This document shows, piece by piece, positions 30,242 through 37,989 of a stretch of 41,821 bases of DNA (position 1 is the stretch's first letter; each line of letters begins with the position of its first letter). Below the pieces are notes generated by a model that had not been told where the DNA came from, did no database searches, and was given only the letters and a program-made list of their open reading frames with translations. This DNA is from JBLINH01 sp047639165 (GTDB lineage Bacteria; Patescibacteriota; Minisyncoccia; Phycocordibacterales; JAACPR01), in assembly GCA_047639165.1 (NCBI GenBank), contig JBLINH010000006.1:1-41821 (forward strand), in the 5' to 3' direction. Made by a program: the position numbers and the translations under genes.

Positions 30242-30451
30242 ATGAACACGTCACCAATAGGCAACCTTATGGTTGTCGCGATGGTCTTCTGGATAATGTT
30301 TTTTGGACTTGCCACAATGGTTGGCTCCCAAAAAACATTTCTCTCTTGGCATAAAAAGTTTGCCAAGAAAGTCTGGAAGAATAACTGGAAAATGATCTTG
30401 GCATTTTGTGCCGGGGTCGTAGTCGGAGTGGGGATTAATACACCCCACTGA
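30242..30451 (+). CDS. Small two-helix membrane protein
   Basis: 69 aa from MNTSPIGNLMVVAMV. Two transmembrane helices (about 8-30 and 51-66) flank a basic loop (SWHKKFAKKVWKNNWK). The upstream extension to 30221 overlaps the -10 box, so 30242 is preferred. It ends in TGA, which confirms TGA as a stop codon here. Function unknown. Confidence 0.6.
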   Translation: MNTSPIGNLMVVAMVFWIMFFGLATMVGSQKTFLSWHKKFAKKVWKNNWKMILAFCAGVVVGVGINTPH

Positions 30452-30469
30452 AACTAAATTTTAACTCAA

Positions 30470-30505
30470 CGCCCTTGTCTCTTTTGAGGCAGGGGTGTTT
30501 TTCTA
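30470..30505 (+). terminator. Terminator of the 30242 gene
   Basis: CGCCCTTG(T)CTC pairs with GAG(G)CAGGGGTG around TTTT, with several G-U pairs, then T5. Confidence 0.7.
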
Positions 30506-30514
30506 TGATAAAAT
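30506..30514 (+). promoter_or_regulatory. Extended -10 of tspO
   Basis: TGaTAAAAT (hexamer 30509-30514), exactly 6 nt before the ATG at 30521. Confidence 0.55.
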
Positions 30515-30520
30515 TAATAC

Positions 30521-30919
30521 ATGAATACATACGATTGGTACCAGGCTCTTGAGAAACCATTCTTCGCACCTCCATCATCTGTTTTTGGTGTTACTTGGGG
30601 GATAATCTATCCTCTGATTGCTATAGCTTTTATAATCCTTCTTTTTGAAGTCTACAATACAAAGAAAATACCAAAGGAATTAGTAGGGGTTTTTGTTCTA
30701 AACATGATTGGTAACTTTATGTTTACTCCAGTTCAGTTTGGTTTGCAAAGTAACATTTTAGCTTTCTTTGTTATCTGTTATGTTCTGTTGACTCTGTACA
30801 TCTTCGAAAAGAAAATAGCGAAATACTCCAAAGTGATTTTCTACTTAATGTTTCCGTATTTAATATGGACATCGTTTGCAGCACTACTGCAATTAACAAT
30901 AACAATAATGAATTTATAG
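30521..30919 (+). CDS. tspO: TspO/MBR-family membrane protein
   Basis: 132 aa, five helices. Family signs: WYQALEKPFFAPPSSVFGVTWGIIY at the N-terminus (given here as overlapping parts WYQALEKPFFAPPSS and VFGVTWGIIYP), NMIGNFMFTPVQFG in helix 3 and PYLIWTSFAALLQL in the last helix. TspO proteins bind porphyrins and lipids and act in stress responses. The start is 6 nt after the -10 box. The MFS gene follows after 1 nt. Confidence 0.88.
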   Translation: MNTYDWYQALEKPFFAPPSSVFGVTWGIIYPLIAIAFIILLFEVYNTKKIPKELVGVFVLNMIGNFMFTPVQFGLQSNILAFFVICYVLLTLYIFEKKIAKYSKVIFYLMFPYLIWTSFAALLQLTITIMNL

Positions 30920-30920
30920 T

Positions 30921-32114
30921 ATGAAGAAACCAAAGTATTTTGATGGGAAGGTGTCAGAAGGTTTTGTGGCTCTATACTCTGCAAGATCTATTATGTTTGT
31001 AGCTTCAGGATTGTTAGGACTATTCCTTCCTGTATTCATATATCAGATACTAGGAAACAGCTTTGAAGGAATGATTCTTTTCTACGGTCTTGCTTCACTT
31101 CTGTATATTCTCTTCCTAGCCTTCGGTGTACGACTAGCGGACAAGATAGGGTTTTCTAAGTCACTTAAGTTGAGTCCGTATCTCCTTGTTATCTTCTTTG
31201 GTATTTTCTATTTCATGACAGAGAATAACGTAGCTATTCTTCTACCTATTTCTCTTATAGTTCTTTCAACTTGGAGGATTATGTATTGGACTCCATACAA
31301 GACTAATCTTGCTAAGTTCACTAATCAAAAGAACAGAGGGAGACAGATTAGTGCCTTTTATCTAACACAAACAATTCTTTCAGTACTCTTACCAATCATC
31401 GCTGGATTTATGATCAACGAATATGGATATGGGGTTTTGTTTTTGATTGCCATCATTCTTCATCTTGTATCATCTTTGCCATACAGGTGGTTACCAAAAG
31501 TTCCAGAGAAATATAGTTGGGGGTATAAGGAGACATGGCACAAGTTCTTTAAGTTAATGAAGAACAAGACTGTCATCTCATACGTTGCTATTGGGGCAGA
31601 ATCTTTCATAGGTCTATATGTCTGGCCAATCTTTTTATTCCTTCTTTTGAAAGGAGACTTTTTGAAAGTTGGATTGGTTTCGACCTCAGTTGTGTTTATT
31701 GCTGTAATCCTTCAATTAGTTTCTGGAAAGATTATAGATAAGAAGATGTCTAGGAATAAGTTGCTCAAGTGGGGAACAATACTATATTCAGTTGGGTGGG
31801 TCTTTAAAATATTTATCGCAACAACATTCCAAGTGTTTATCGTGGGAGCGTATCACAGTGTTGCCCAGATTTTCACAAGAACTCCGTTTGATGCACTTAC
31901 ATATGATATGTCTTCAAAAGAAGGAACATACATTGATGAATTTACAGTTATCATGGAAATGGCTATTAGTTTAGGTAGAGTGATAGCAGCTGTGATGGTT
32001 ATCACTCTGTCGATGTTCTTTAGTATCGAATGGTTGTTTGTTATAGCGGCAGTTTCAACACTGCTGTTTAACTATGTAGGAGGAGAAAAGATGTATCTAA
32101 AGAAGACATATTAA
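30921..32114 (+). CDS. Major facilitator superfamily transporter
   Basis: 397 aa, twelve predicted helices in two halves. The loop 2-3 motif is present as GVRLADKIGFSKSLKL, a variant of MFS motif A (G-x-x-x-D-x-x-G-x-R/K). Substrate unknown. It is cotranscribed with tspO (1 nt gap). Confidence 0.88.
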   Translation: MKKPKYFDGKVSEGFVALYSARSIMFVASGLLGLFLPVFIYQILGNSFEGMILFYGLASLLYILFLAFGVRLADKIGFSKSLKLSPYLLVIFFGIFYFMTENNVAILLPISLIVLSTWRIMYWTPYKTNLAKFTNQKNRGRQISAFYLTQTILSVLLPIIAGFMINEYGYGVLFLIAIILHLVSSLPYRWLPKVPEKYSWGYKETWHKFFKLMKNKTVISYVAIGAESFIGLYVWPIFLFLLLKGDFLKVGLVSTSVVFIAVILQLVSGKIIDKKMSRNKLLKWGTILYSVGWVFKIFIATTFQVFIVGAYHSVAQIFTRTPFDALTYDMSSKEGTYIDEFTVIMEMAISLGRVIAAVMVITLSMFFSIEWLFVIAAVSTLLFNYVGGEKMYLKKTY

Positions 32115-32122
32115 AAAGGGCC

Positions 32123-32155
32123 TGGAACAAGAATTAACTTGCTCCAGTTTTTTTG
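32123..32155 (+). terminator. MFS gene terminator
   Basis: CTGGAACAAG pairs with CTTGCTCCAG (one mismatch), loop AATTAA, then T7. Confidence 0.88.
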
Positions 32156-32157
32156 AT

Positions 32158-32337
32158 TTATTTTTTGTAGCTTAATCTCATTGTCTTGATGAATGAGATT
32201 AAAGACATAAGTGCAAAGGAGAATAATATCCAAGATACTCCTTTTGGAAACGCATTAATAGCAAATATTAATCCACCCAGGAAACTTACGATAAAGAGTA
32301 TGGCGATTAAAGTTACATGTCCTTTTTTTTCTTCCAT
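32158..32337 (-). CDS. Small two-helix membrane protein
   Basis: 59 aa from MEEKKGHVTLIAILFIV. Two hydrophobic helices are separated by a short loop (NAFPKGVS), with a basic C-terminus (KTMRLSYKK). The frame extends to 32379, but the N-terminal extension is not protein-like. Convergent with the MFS gene. Function unknown. Confidence 0.55.
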   Translation of the reverse strand: MEEKKGHVTLIAILFIVSFLGGLIFAINAFPKGVSWILFSFALMSLISFIKTMRLSYKK

Positions 32338-32392
32338 TAGAATAATGAAATGTTTGTGTGTGAAAGTAAAGTTTTTCAAAAGGTTCTTTAAA

Positions 32393-32420
32393 TGGTATAA
32401 TGTAAAGTACAGTTTACATT
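32393..32420 (+). promoter_or_regulatory. Promoter and palindromic operator of the dsbA operon
   Basis: Extended -10 TGgTATAAT (hexamer 32396-32401). A perfect inverted repeat AATGTAAA-n6-TTTACATT (32399-32420) overlaps its end and the predicted start site, a typical repressor position. Confidence 0.6.
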
Positions 32421-32438
32421 AACATAATCAAAGATAAT

Positions 32439-33122
32439 ATGAGGACAAACAGAGGGAATGCACTGATAGCACTATCAGTCGTGATAGCAGGAATTATAAT
32501 AGCGGCAGCAGTGATGATCACAAACATTGGGAATACCCCAGTACCTGTAGACGGTGGTAACGGTGCACCAGCACCTCAAGCCGGTAGTGCCTCATTGGAT
32601 AATATAAAAGAAGTGACAGAAGCAGATCATATCTTTGGTGATATTAATGCTCCAATTAAGATTGTAGAGTACTCAGATCTTGAGTGTCCTTTCTGTGGAA
32701 GCTTACACCCAATTCTTGAAGAGGTGGTAGAGAAGTACGATGGACAAGTGGCTTGGGTATATCGACACTTTCCACTAAGTAGTATTCATGCAGATGCACA
32801 AGCATTAGCAGAAGGATCAGAGTGTGTAGCGGATCTTGCAGGTAACGATGCTTTCTGGGATTACGTTGGTGGAGTATTAAATAAACAGAGTGTTGAAAGT
32901 CTTGTGACAGAAGCCGGGATTACAGAAGAAGAGTTCAATGCTTGTATCGAATCTGGAAAGTACAGGGATAGGGTTCTTAGCGATGCACAAAACGCACAGG
33001 CAACTGGAGGCGGGGGAACACCATGGTCAATTGTGATTGGACCTAACGGAGAGAAATTTGAATTAAGTGGAGCACAACCAGTTGCAGCTTGGGATCAGGT
33101 TATCTCTAATATATTGAAATAG
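32439..33122 (+). CDS. DsbA-like thiol:disulfide oxidoreductase, membrane-anchored
   Basis: 227 aa. Residues 8-28 are an uncleaved anchor, followed by a Gly/Pro/Ala-rich linker and a thioredoxin fold with the helical insertion of the DsbA family. The active site is C83-P-F-C86 in DLECPFCGSLHP; cis-Pro lies in GGGTPWSIVIG. Two further Cys (SECVAD and FNACIES) may form a structural disulfide. It introduces disulfides outside the cytoplasm; VKOR at 12269 is the probable reoxidant. Confidence 0.9.
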   Translation: MRTNRGNALIALSVVIAGIIIAAAVMITNIGNTPVPVDGGNGAPAPQAGSASLDNIKEVTEADHIFGDINAPIKIVEYSDLECPFCGSLHPILEEVVEKYDGQVAWVYRHFPLSSIHADAQALAEGSECVADLAGNDAFWDYVGGVLNKQSVESLVTEAGITEEEFNACIESGKYRDRVLSDAQNAQATGGGGTPWSIVIGPNGEKFELSGAQPVAAWDQVISNILK

Positions 33123-33647
33123 ATGTTAAAGACACTAACAACGGTATTTAAACAGCCTGTGTATATATTGATATCGTTGGTAGTGTTTTCTGTGGTGGCG
33201 AGCCTTGCTCTTTTGGCTCCTAACTTTGGATTGATATTTCAAGTCCTAGGCTCATTTGGAGTGATGGAAGCACTGAAAGTATCATTTAGCCTATTAGGTT
33301 CAATACAGACCAATTTCACTGTATTCAGTGCCACTACAATCCTCCTTATAGCTTTCTTTTTTGCTATAAACATCTCTTTGTTCGTATATTATGTAAAAAG
33401 GTTTAAAGAGACTGCTGGAGTAGGTACAAGTACTCTTGGTTTAGTGATTGGAACTCTCGGTGTTGGATGCGCTTCTTGTGGGTCACTTGTCCTTACATCA
33501 CTATTATCTTTAGTTGGATTAGGCGGAACTTTGTCCTTCCTTCCATTTGGTGGGGAAGAGTTCTCAGTTATCGGTTTGGTTCTTATTGTAGTTTCTATGT
33601 ATTATCTTCTGAAGAAGATATCAGGACCTGCTGTTTGTGAGGTATAG
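33123..33647 (+). CDS. Four-helix membrane protein with CASCG motif
   Basis: 174 aa with about four hydrophobic segments. The motif GVGCASCGSLVLTSLLSLVG (residues about 114-133) places a Cys pair at the membrane, and a further Cys is near the C-terminus (AVCEV). It begins directly after the dsbA stop, so the two are one operon and the Cys pair may exchange with DsbA. Family function is not known to me. Confidence 0.72.
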   Translation: MLKTLTTVFKQPVYILISLVVFSVVASLALLAPNFGLIFQVLGSFGVMEALKVSFSLLGSIQTNFTVFSATTILLIAFFFAINISLFVYYVKRFKETAGVGTSTLGLVIGTLGVGCASCGSLVLTSLLSLVGLGGTLSFLPFGGEEFSVIGLVLIVVSMYYLLKKISGPAVCEV

Positions 33648-33650
33648 AAG

Positions 33651-33685
33651 AGACCCATCTCAAGTATTGAACTTTCGATGGGTCT
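33651..33685 (-). terminator. T-loop-capped hairpin a
   Basis: AGACCCATC pairs with GATGGGTCT. Read on the minus strand, the top is AAG-TTCAATA-CTT, a 7-nt loop like a tRNA T-loop. It lies 3' of the minus-strand gene at 33742 and also ends the dsbA operon on the plus strand. Confidence 0.65.
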
Positions 33686-33697
33686 TGTTGTGGTTTA

Positions 33698-33852
33698 ATA
33701 GAAACCGGCTGACGGCAGACCATCTCGGTCTGACCGCATATTTAATTTTCTTTCATCGCGATGGCATTCCTCATCTTTCTATAGAAACCGACTGACGGCA
33801 TACGATCTCCGACTGACCGCATATTTAATTTTCTTTCGTCGCGATACCATTC
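33698..33852. repeat. 83-bp imperfect tandem duplication
   Basis: 72-bp segments at 33698-33769 and 33781-33852 agree at most positions, with period 83 bp. The second copy encodes the C-terminus of the minus-strand gene at 33742. The period is not a multiple of three, so the gene reads the first copy in another frame and stops. Confidence 0.85.
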
Positions 33853-34008
33853 ATCGCTTTCGTTTCTTTCTCGGCCTCCTGTCTTTATGACGACGCTGGG
33901 ATCTTGATTACCCTTCTCTAAAGGTATGAAACCATCTTCTTTATGACCGTATCTTTCAAGAGCTTCCCTGACTCTAACCATATCAGCCTTATTTTTTTCT
34001 TCAGACAT
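33742..34008 (-). CDS. Hypothetical charged protein with 3' end altered by duplication
   Basis: 88 aa, rich in Glu, Arg and Lys, no membrane segment (ALERYGHKEDGFIPLEKGNQ). The last residues (FYRKMRNAIAMKEN) come from a shifted reading of a tandem-duplicated segment, so the native C-terminus was probably different. It is the first of three minus-strand genes with T-loop hairpins at their 3' ends. Function unknown. Confidence 0.5.
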   Translation of the reverse strand: MSEEKNKADMVRVREALERYGHKEDGFIPLEKGNQDPSVVIKTGGRERNESDEWYRDERKLNMRSVGDRMPSVGFYRKMRNAIAMKEN

Positions 34009-34104
34009 ATTTTAATTGTGGTTTTTGTACTATAGATATGTTGTTTTAACACATCACCAAGATACACTATGCCATATAACTTATAATGTTGTAAAATATG
34101 AAAA

Positions 34105-34139
34105 AGGCCCATCTCAAGTATTGAACTTGAGATGGGCCT
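34105..34139 (-). terminator. T-loop-capped hairpin b
   Basis: A perfect 14-bp stem AGGCCCATCTCAAG/CTTGAGATGGGCCT. On the minus strand the loop is TTCAATA and a T5 run follows. It lies 6 nt after the stop of the minus-strand gene at 34145. Confidence 0.8.
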
Positions 34140-34144
34140 GTGAA

Positions 34145-34645
34145 TTAAGCAGAAAGTGCATTTTTGTTTAGGGATAATTTTAACATCCCTAATAATTCAC
34201 GGTTGTCTAGAGGATCAAAGATGGTCGGGTTCTCTATCATGGTTGGGGGTTTTTCTAAAAACCCTTCATTAATGATACAAAGTTTACCTTCATCATTAAC
34301 TTCGTTAATGATTCTTTCTTTTTTGTATTTTGATACATTTGGAGAGATGGTAGGTAGAGGTCTACCTACCACTATGATCCCTCTTTCCATAAGAGTACTG
34401 TTCAGGCATAGTCGCATACAAATTACGATTGTTCTCGTCATGTTGCATACGTATCTTTTTGCAGGAGTAAGACTTTCGTTATCCTTCGGATCTGATTCTA
34501 TTAAGTCTCCGTATATATTCAGTTCTTTGCGAATATCTTCACAGAATTCCATTAAATCTCTTTTGGGACATCTCATGTATTGTTCACAGATCTCTAAGAC
34601 TCTTTCGTCACTTGGTTTTTTAAAAGTACTACCTCTGATTTGCAT
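34145..34645 (-). CDS. Hypothetical 166 aa protein
   Basis: Soluble, mixed alpha/beta composition, with Cys residues clustered in the first half (EICEQYMRCPKR, FCEDIRK, YVCNM, VICMRLCL). No recognised motif. It is divergent from the helicase gene, with 170 bp between their starts. That intergenic stretch holds a small GTGAG/CTCAC inverted repeat (34674-34687), so the two may be co-regulated. Possibly a partner in an accessory island. Confidence 0.55.
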   Translation of the reverse strand: MQIRGSTFKKPSDERVLEICEQYMRCPKRDLMEFCEDIRKELNIYGDLIESDPKDNESLTPAKRYVCNMTRTIVICMRLCLNSTLMERGIIVVGRPLPTISPNVSKYKKERIINEVNDEGKLCIINEGFLEKPPTMIENPTIFDPLDNRELLGMLKLSLNKNALSA

Positions 34646-34814
34646 TATTTAGCATGTTGAGTTTTATCTTCGTGTGAGGTTACTCACGTTCTGTATGAGA
34701 GTAATACATAAAGTGAGTTTTGTCGAATTAGAAAATATATAGATACATATTCTTTTCTGTGGTATTAAAGTAATAGAAAAGTTCTACACAAATACAAACT
34801 AGAAAGGAGAATAA

Positions 34815-37049
34815 ATGAATATTAAACCTTTTCCATATCAGGAGACGGCAATTGTTGATACAGTCACTGCTTTAAAAGAGTATGACCGTGCACTTATCGT
34901 CATGGCTCCCGGCCTTGGTAAGACTATCGTTGCTTCTTTTGTTGCATTAAGACAGTTAGCAAAAGAAGGTAGGGTTCTTGTGCTTTGTCATGAGAACAAA
35001 ATTCTTGAACAAAATCTTAAACAGTTTAGTTCTGTTTTAGGTAATGAATATACATATGGTCTGTTCACTGGTGAACAGAAGGATTGTCATGAGGTTGATT
35101 TTCTGTTTGCATCGTTTCAAACAATGCGAACATGGAAGAATGCTTTCCATGATGATGAGTTCGGTTCTCTGGTTGTCGATGAAGGACATCACAGCAGGGC
35201 AGCTTCATATGAAGCTACAATCTTGTATTTCAAGCCGAAGTACAAAGTTGCCCTTACAGGTACACCTGATCGTACAGATGAACTTGATATAAGAGAGATA
35301 TTTGGTAATGAGGTTGTTGATATTTCTTTAGCTGAAGGTATTGCTAAGGGGTGGTTAGCTGATGTCGAGTACCGACTGATTACTGATACCTTTAATACTC
35401 AAGCTCTGAAAAGAATGTTGAAAGATATTATGGAAGACGGAAAGCGCGTTTCAATTAAGCAATTGAATGAAACCATTTTCGTGAAAGCTAGAGATGAAGA
35501 GGTAGCAGCTCATATTATCAGTCGCCAAGCAAATCAAACTATAGTTTTCTGTGAGAGTATTTTACACGCAGAAAACTTTGTTAAGTTTCTACCCGGTGCA
35601 GAAACGTACCACTCAGGTAAGGGAACTTTGATTAACAACAAAAACCTTGAAAGTTTCAAGAAGGGGATTATTAGTTATCTTCTTGTTGTGAACAAGCTCA
35701 ATGAAGGAGTTGATATCCCAAGTGCTGATATGGTGGTCTTTCTACGATCAACAGATTTAAAACTTATCTTTTTCCAACAGCTTGGACGTGGCTTACGCCG
35801 TGTTCCAGGAAAGGAGAAAGTTATTGTTCTTGATTTTGTTGGCAACATAGACAGGATTTCTATGGTATCCGATTTAGCTCTAGAGATTAATTCACACACT
35901 GAAGATGAGTTGGAAAGAAATCCAATCTATCTAAAGGGTGATGCTTTTGAGTTCTACTTCACAGATCTACAAGTTGATCTGTTGAAGGCACTTGAGAGGT
36001 TGTCTGTTGATTTATACCCAACGGTTGAAGAGGCGAGTAAGGCAGCGATTGTTTTGGGAATTAAGGATTATACTAATTATCAAATCAGGTATAGGGATGA
36101 TCCAAGATTACCATCTTGCCCACATGAGAAGTACAAACTTGAATGGATAGATTGGTATTCTTTTTTGGGAAGAGAAAGACCCGAGGGTTTCTATCCAACG
36201 GTTGAAGAGGCAAGTAAGGCAACTCGATATCTTAAGATTAATACTACTAAAGAATATCATAGTAGGTATAAAGATAATGAAAGACTACCGTCTAATCCTC
36301 AGAAGACATACCGATTAGGATGGATAAGTTGGAATGATTTTCTGGGTAAACAACCCAAGGATTTCTATCCGAATCTAGTAGAAGCGAGTAAGGCTGTTCA
36401 ATATTTAGATATTAAAACTCACGACGAATACAAAAAAAGGTATAAGGAGGATAAAAGGTTACCGTCTTGTCCAGATAAGGTATACAAGTCTGAATGGAAA
36501 GATTGGTATTATTTTTTCCTCGGTAAAGAGAAATCTTTCTACCCAACCCTTGCTGAAGCAAGTAAGGTGGCTACCGAAATGGAGATTAAGGACAATATTG
36601 ATTACAAGAAAAGGTACAAGGAAGATGAGAGACTACCGTCTAATCCAAATGAAACATACAAATCCGAGTGGAAGGGTTACCCATCTTTTTTAGGTAAAGA
36701 GCCTAAAAAACTTTACTCAACTATTGCAGAAGCTTCTGTTTCTGCAATAAGTCTAAGGATTAAGTCTAGTAATGAGTATTTTAAGATGCATGGAGAAGAT
36801 GAGATGTTGCCTTACGAACCATTCAATGTGTACAAAACTGAATGGAAAGGCTGGAAAAAGTTTTTAGGTAAATCACCTAAGGATTTTTATCCGACCCTTA
36901 AGAAGGCAAGCATAGAAGTCATTGAAAAAAAGATTAAGACTAAGGAAGAGTATATGAAGAGGTATAAGGAAGATGAGAGGCTGTATTGTAATCCTCATAT
37001 AGCATACAGATCCGAATGGGTCAGTTGGTCTCATTTTCTAGGTAAGTAA
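34815..37049 (+). CDS. SF2 DEAD/DEAH-type helicase fused to six integrase-type repeats
   Basis: 744 aa. Residues 1-390 are an SF2 helicase: Q-motif-like PYQE, Walker A APGLGKT (31-37), DEGH (122-125), TGTPDR, and motif VI QLGRGLRR (322-329). From residue 401 six tandem units of about 58 aa follow, each of the pattern YPT-x-EEASKA ... RYKEDERLPS-x-P ... YKSEW-x-W-x-x-FLGK. These resemble the phage-integrase repeat unit (PHINT_rpt, PF14882). The strong Shine-Dalgarno AGAAAGGAG fixes the start. Translocation on DNA bound by the repeats is inferred; defense or mobile-element roles are both possible. Confidence 0.85.
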   Translation: MNIKPFPYQETAIVDTVTALKEYDRALIVMAPGLGKTIVASFVALRQLAKEGRVLVLCHENKILEQNLKQFSSVLGNEYTYGLFTGEQKDCHEVDFLFASFQTMRTWKNAFHDDEFGSLVVDEGHHSRAASYEATILYFKPKYKVALTGTPDRTDELDIREIFGNEVVDISLAEGIAKGWLADVEYRLITDTFNTQALKRMLKDIMEDGKRVSIKQLNETIFVKARDEEVAAHIISRQANQTIVFCESILHAENFVKFLPGAETYHSGKGTLINNKNLESFKKGIISYLLVVNKLNEGVDIPSADMVVFLRSTDLKLIFFQQLGRGLRRVPGKEKVIVLDFVGNIDRISMVSDLALEINSHTEDELERNPIYLKGDAFEFYFTDLQVDLLKALERLSVDLYPTVEEASKAAIVLGIKDYTNYQIRYRDDPRLPSCPHEKYKLEWIDWYSFLGRERPEGFYPTVEEASKATRYLKINTTKEYHSRYKDNERLPSNPQKTYRLGWISWNDFLGKQPKDFYPNLVEASKAVQYLDIKTHDEYKKRYKEDKRLPSCPDKVYKSEWKDWYYFFLGKEKSFYPTLAEASKVATEMEIKDNIDYKKRYKEDERLPSNPNETYKSEWKGYPSFLGKEPKKLYSTIAEASVSAISLRIKSSNEYFKMHGEDEMLPYEPFNVYKTEWKGWKKFLGKSPKDFYPTLKKASIEVIEKKIKTKEEYMKRYKEDERLYCNPHIAYRSEWVSWSHFLGK
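36015..37046 (+). repeat. Six-fold protein repeat array in the helicase C-terminus
   Basis: Six units of about 170-180 bp encode the 58-aa modules. Units 5 and 6 are the most diverged (MLPYEP, RLYCNP in place of RLPSNP). Codon choice differs among units, so the array is not freshly duplicated. Confidence 0.85.
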
Positions 37050-37056
37050 AATAAAG

Positions 37057-37088
37057 CCCGCAGAGTTCAATTCTCTGCGGGTATTTTT
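37057..37088 (+). terminator. Helicase terminator, T-loop-capped hairpin d
   Basis: CCCGCAGAG pairs with CTCTGCGGG around TTCAATT, the same 7-nt loop type as the three minus-strand hairpins nearby, followed by a T5 run. Confidence 0.85.
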
Positions 37089-37117
37089 ATTTCCAAATCC
37101 ATTTAATTGTTGTAAAA

Positions 37118-37154
37118 AAGACCCAAAGCGAGGATTGAACTCGCGATGGGTCTT
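37118..37154 (-). terminator. T-loop-capped hairpin c
   Basis: AAGACCCA pairs with TGGGTCTT and GCGAG with CTCGC, separated by a 2x2 internal loop. On the minus strand the loop is TTCAATC, a full T-loop consensus, and a T6 run follows. It terminates the gene at 37177. Confidence 0.85.
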
Positions 37155-37176
37155 GGGTAACTTTGGTTTCAGGATA

Positions 37177-37596
37177 CTAAGCCTGTTGAGCTTTTAACAG
37201 CTCCAATAACTTTTTGTCGTACAGCGTCCGAATAGAGACCTCCCTCCCTAATTGCTTTACGGTTACTAACCCACAAGGGGTTATGTTTATGATCTCACAA
37301 CCCTCTGTGGGTTGGTATTCAGTCGCAGGATAGTACTCTCCTATTCGGAGGATCCTGGTTTCAATGAGGGCTTCCGTAAAAGCCCTCTGAAGTGTGTTCA
37401 TTGAAGTTCGGATGATTTTTTGAGTCATCCTCCGGACGTCTGTTTCCTCTAAGAAAGCTTCTACAGGAATCTCTAGACCCCTGCAGACCTTTTTTGCAAA
37501 AGTGGTTGTAAACTGCATACCGTTTCCACGGTTTGCTTTTTCGTGGGATTCTGTGACCAAACTGGTCACCTGTCGTAAAGAAGTTTCAATTATCAT
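37177..37596 (-). CDS. Hypothetical 139 aa protein
   Basis: A mostly helical N-terminal 90 residues (TSLVTESHEKANRGNGMQF, RGLEIPVEAFLEETDVRRM) and a short beta-rich end (CEIINITPCGLVTVKQLG). There is no membrane segment and no recognised family. The first half could be a histone-fold-like or DNA-binding helical module (TTTFAKKVCRGLEIPVEAFL), but this is a guess. Its own promoter lies upstream; it converges on the helicase gene. Confidence 0.6.
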   Translation of the reverse strand: MIIETSLRQVTSLVTESHEKANRGNGMQFTTTFAKKVCRGLEIPVEAFLEETDVRRMTQKIIRTSMNTLQRAFTEALIETRILRIGEYYPATEYQPTEGCEIINITPCGLVTVKQLGREVSIRTLYDKKLLELLKAQQA

Positions 37597-37605
37597 TTCT
37601 ATAGT

Positions 37606-37635
37606 ATTATACCACTAAATGTACTATTTTGTCAA
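37606..37635 (-). promoter_or_regulatory. Promoter of the 37177 gene
   Basis: Minus strand: -35 TTGACA (37630-37635), 18 bp spacer, extended -10 TGgTATAAT (hexamer 37606-37611), 9 nt before the ATG. Confidence 0.7.
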
Positions 37636-37687
37636 TACTAACTTGTAATGTGCACACACATATGACCCTTTTGCTACATTAATACTA

Positions 37688-37887
37688 ATGACAGCAAAAA
37701 TGCCGCAAACAATACAAGAAGAGAGGTATAGATGGGTAAAACCACTTCTAAACAATTAGTTAAGGTGTGTCCACATAGTGAAAGCAGTTTGAAGCGTTGG
37801 AAACGTGAATACAAGAAGAATGAAATGGAAGGATTAATACCAAAATCAACAGAACCAAAGACACAGAAGAATGAGACCAGTACATAA
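37688..37887 (+). pseudogene. Frameshifted N-terminal remnant of an IS481/rve-type transposase
   Basis: One frame reads MTAKMPQTIQEERYRWVKPL and stops at 37757-37759. The adjoining frame (37732-37887) reads SKQLVKVCPHSESSLKRWKR, then EGLIPKSTEPKTQKNET, and stops. Together they match the helix-turn-helix front of IS481-like transposases, split by a frameshift and lacking the whole catalytic domain. The remaining 100 bp to folD hold only a 14-codon lysine-rich ORF (37927-37971) and no clear feature. Confidence 0.7.
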
Positions 37888-37989
37888 ATTCCGTAATCAA
37901 TTAGGATACTGGTAACATTAAAGTATATGGATAAACAAGGAAAAATTAAGAAAGTAGAAAAAAGAAGATAAATACGGTACTCTAAACAA

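Noticed and set aside
33651..37154. Prophage
   Set aside because: No capsid, tail, terminase or lysis genes. Integrase-type repeats are fused to a helicase and no integrase catalytic domain is present.
37118..37154. Truncated tRNA gene used as an attachment site
   Set aside because: Both strands of the outer stem directly flank the T-arm-like part, so it is a minihelix-shaped terminator and not a tRNA 3' half.
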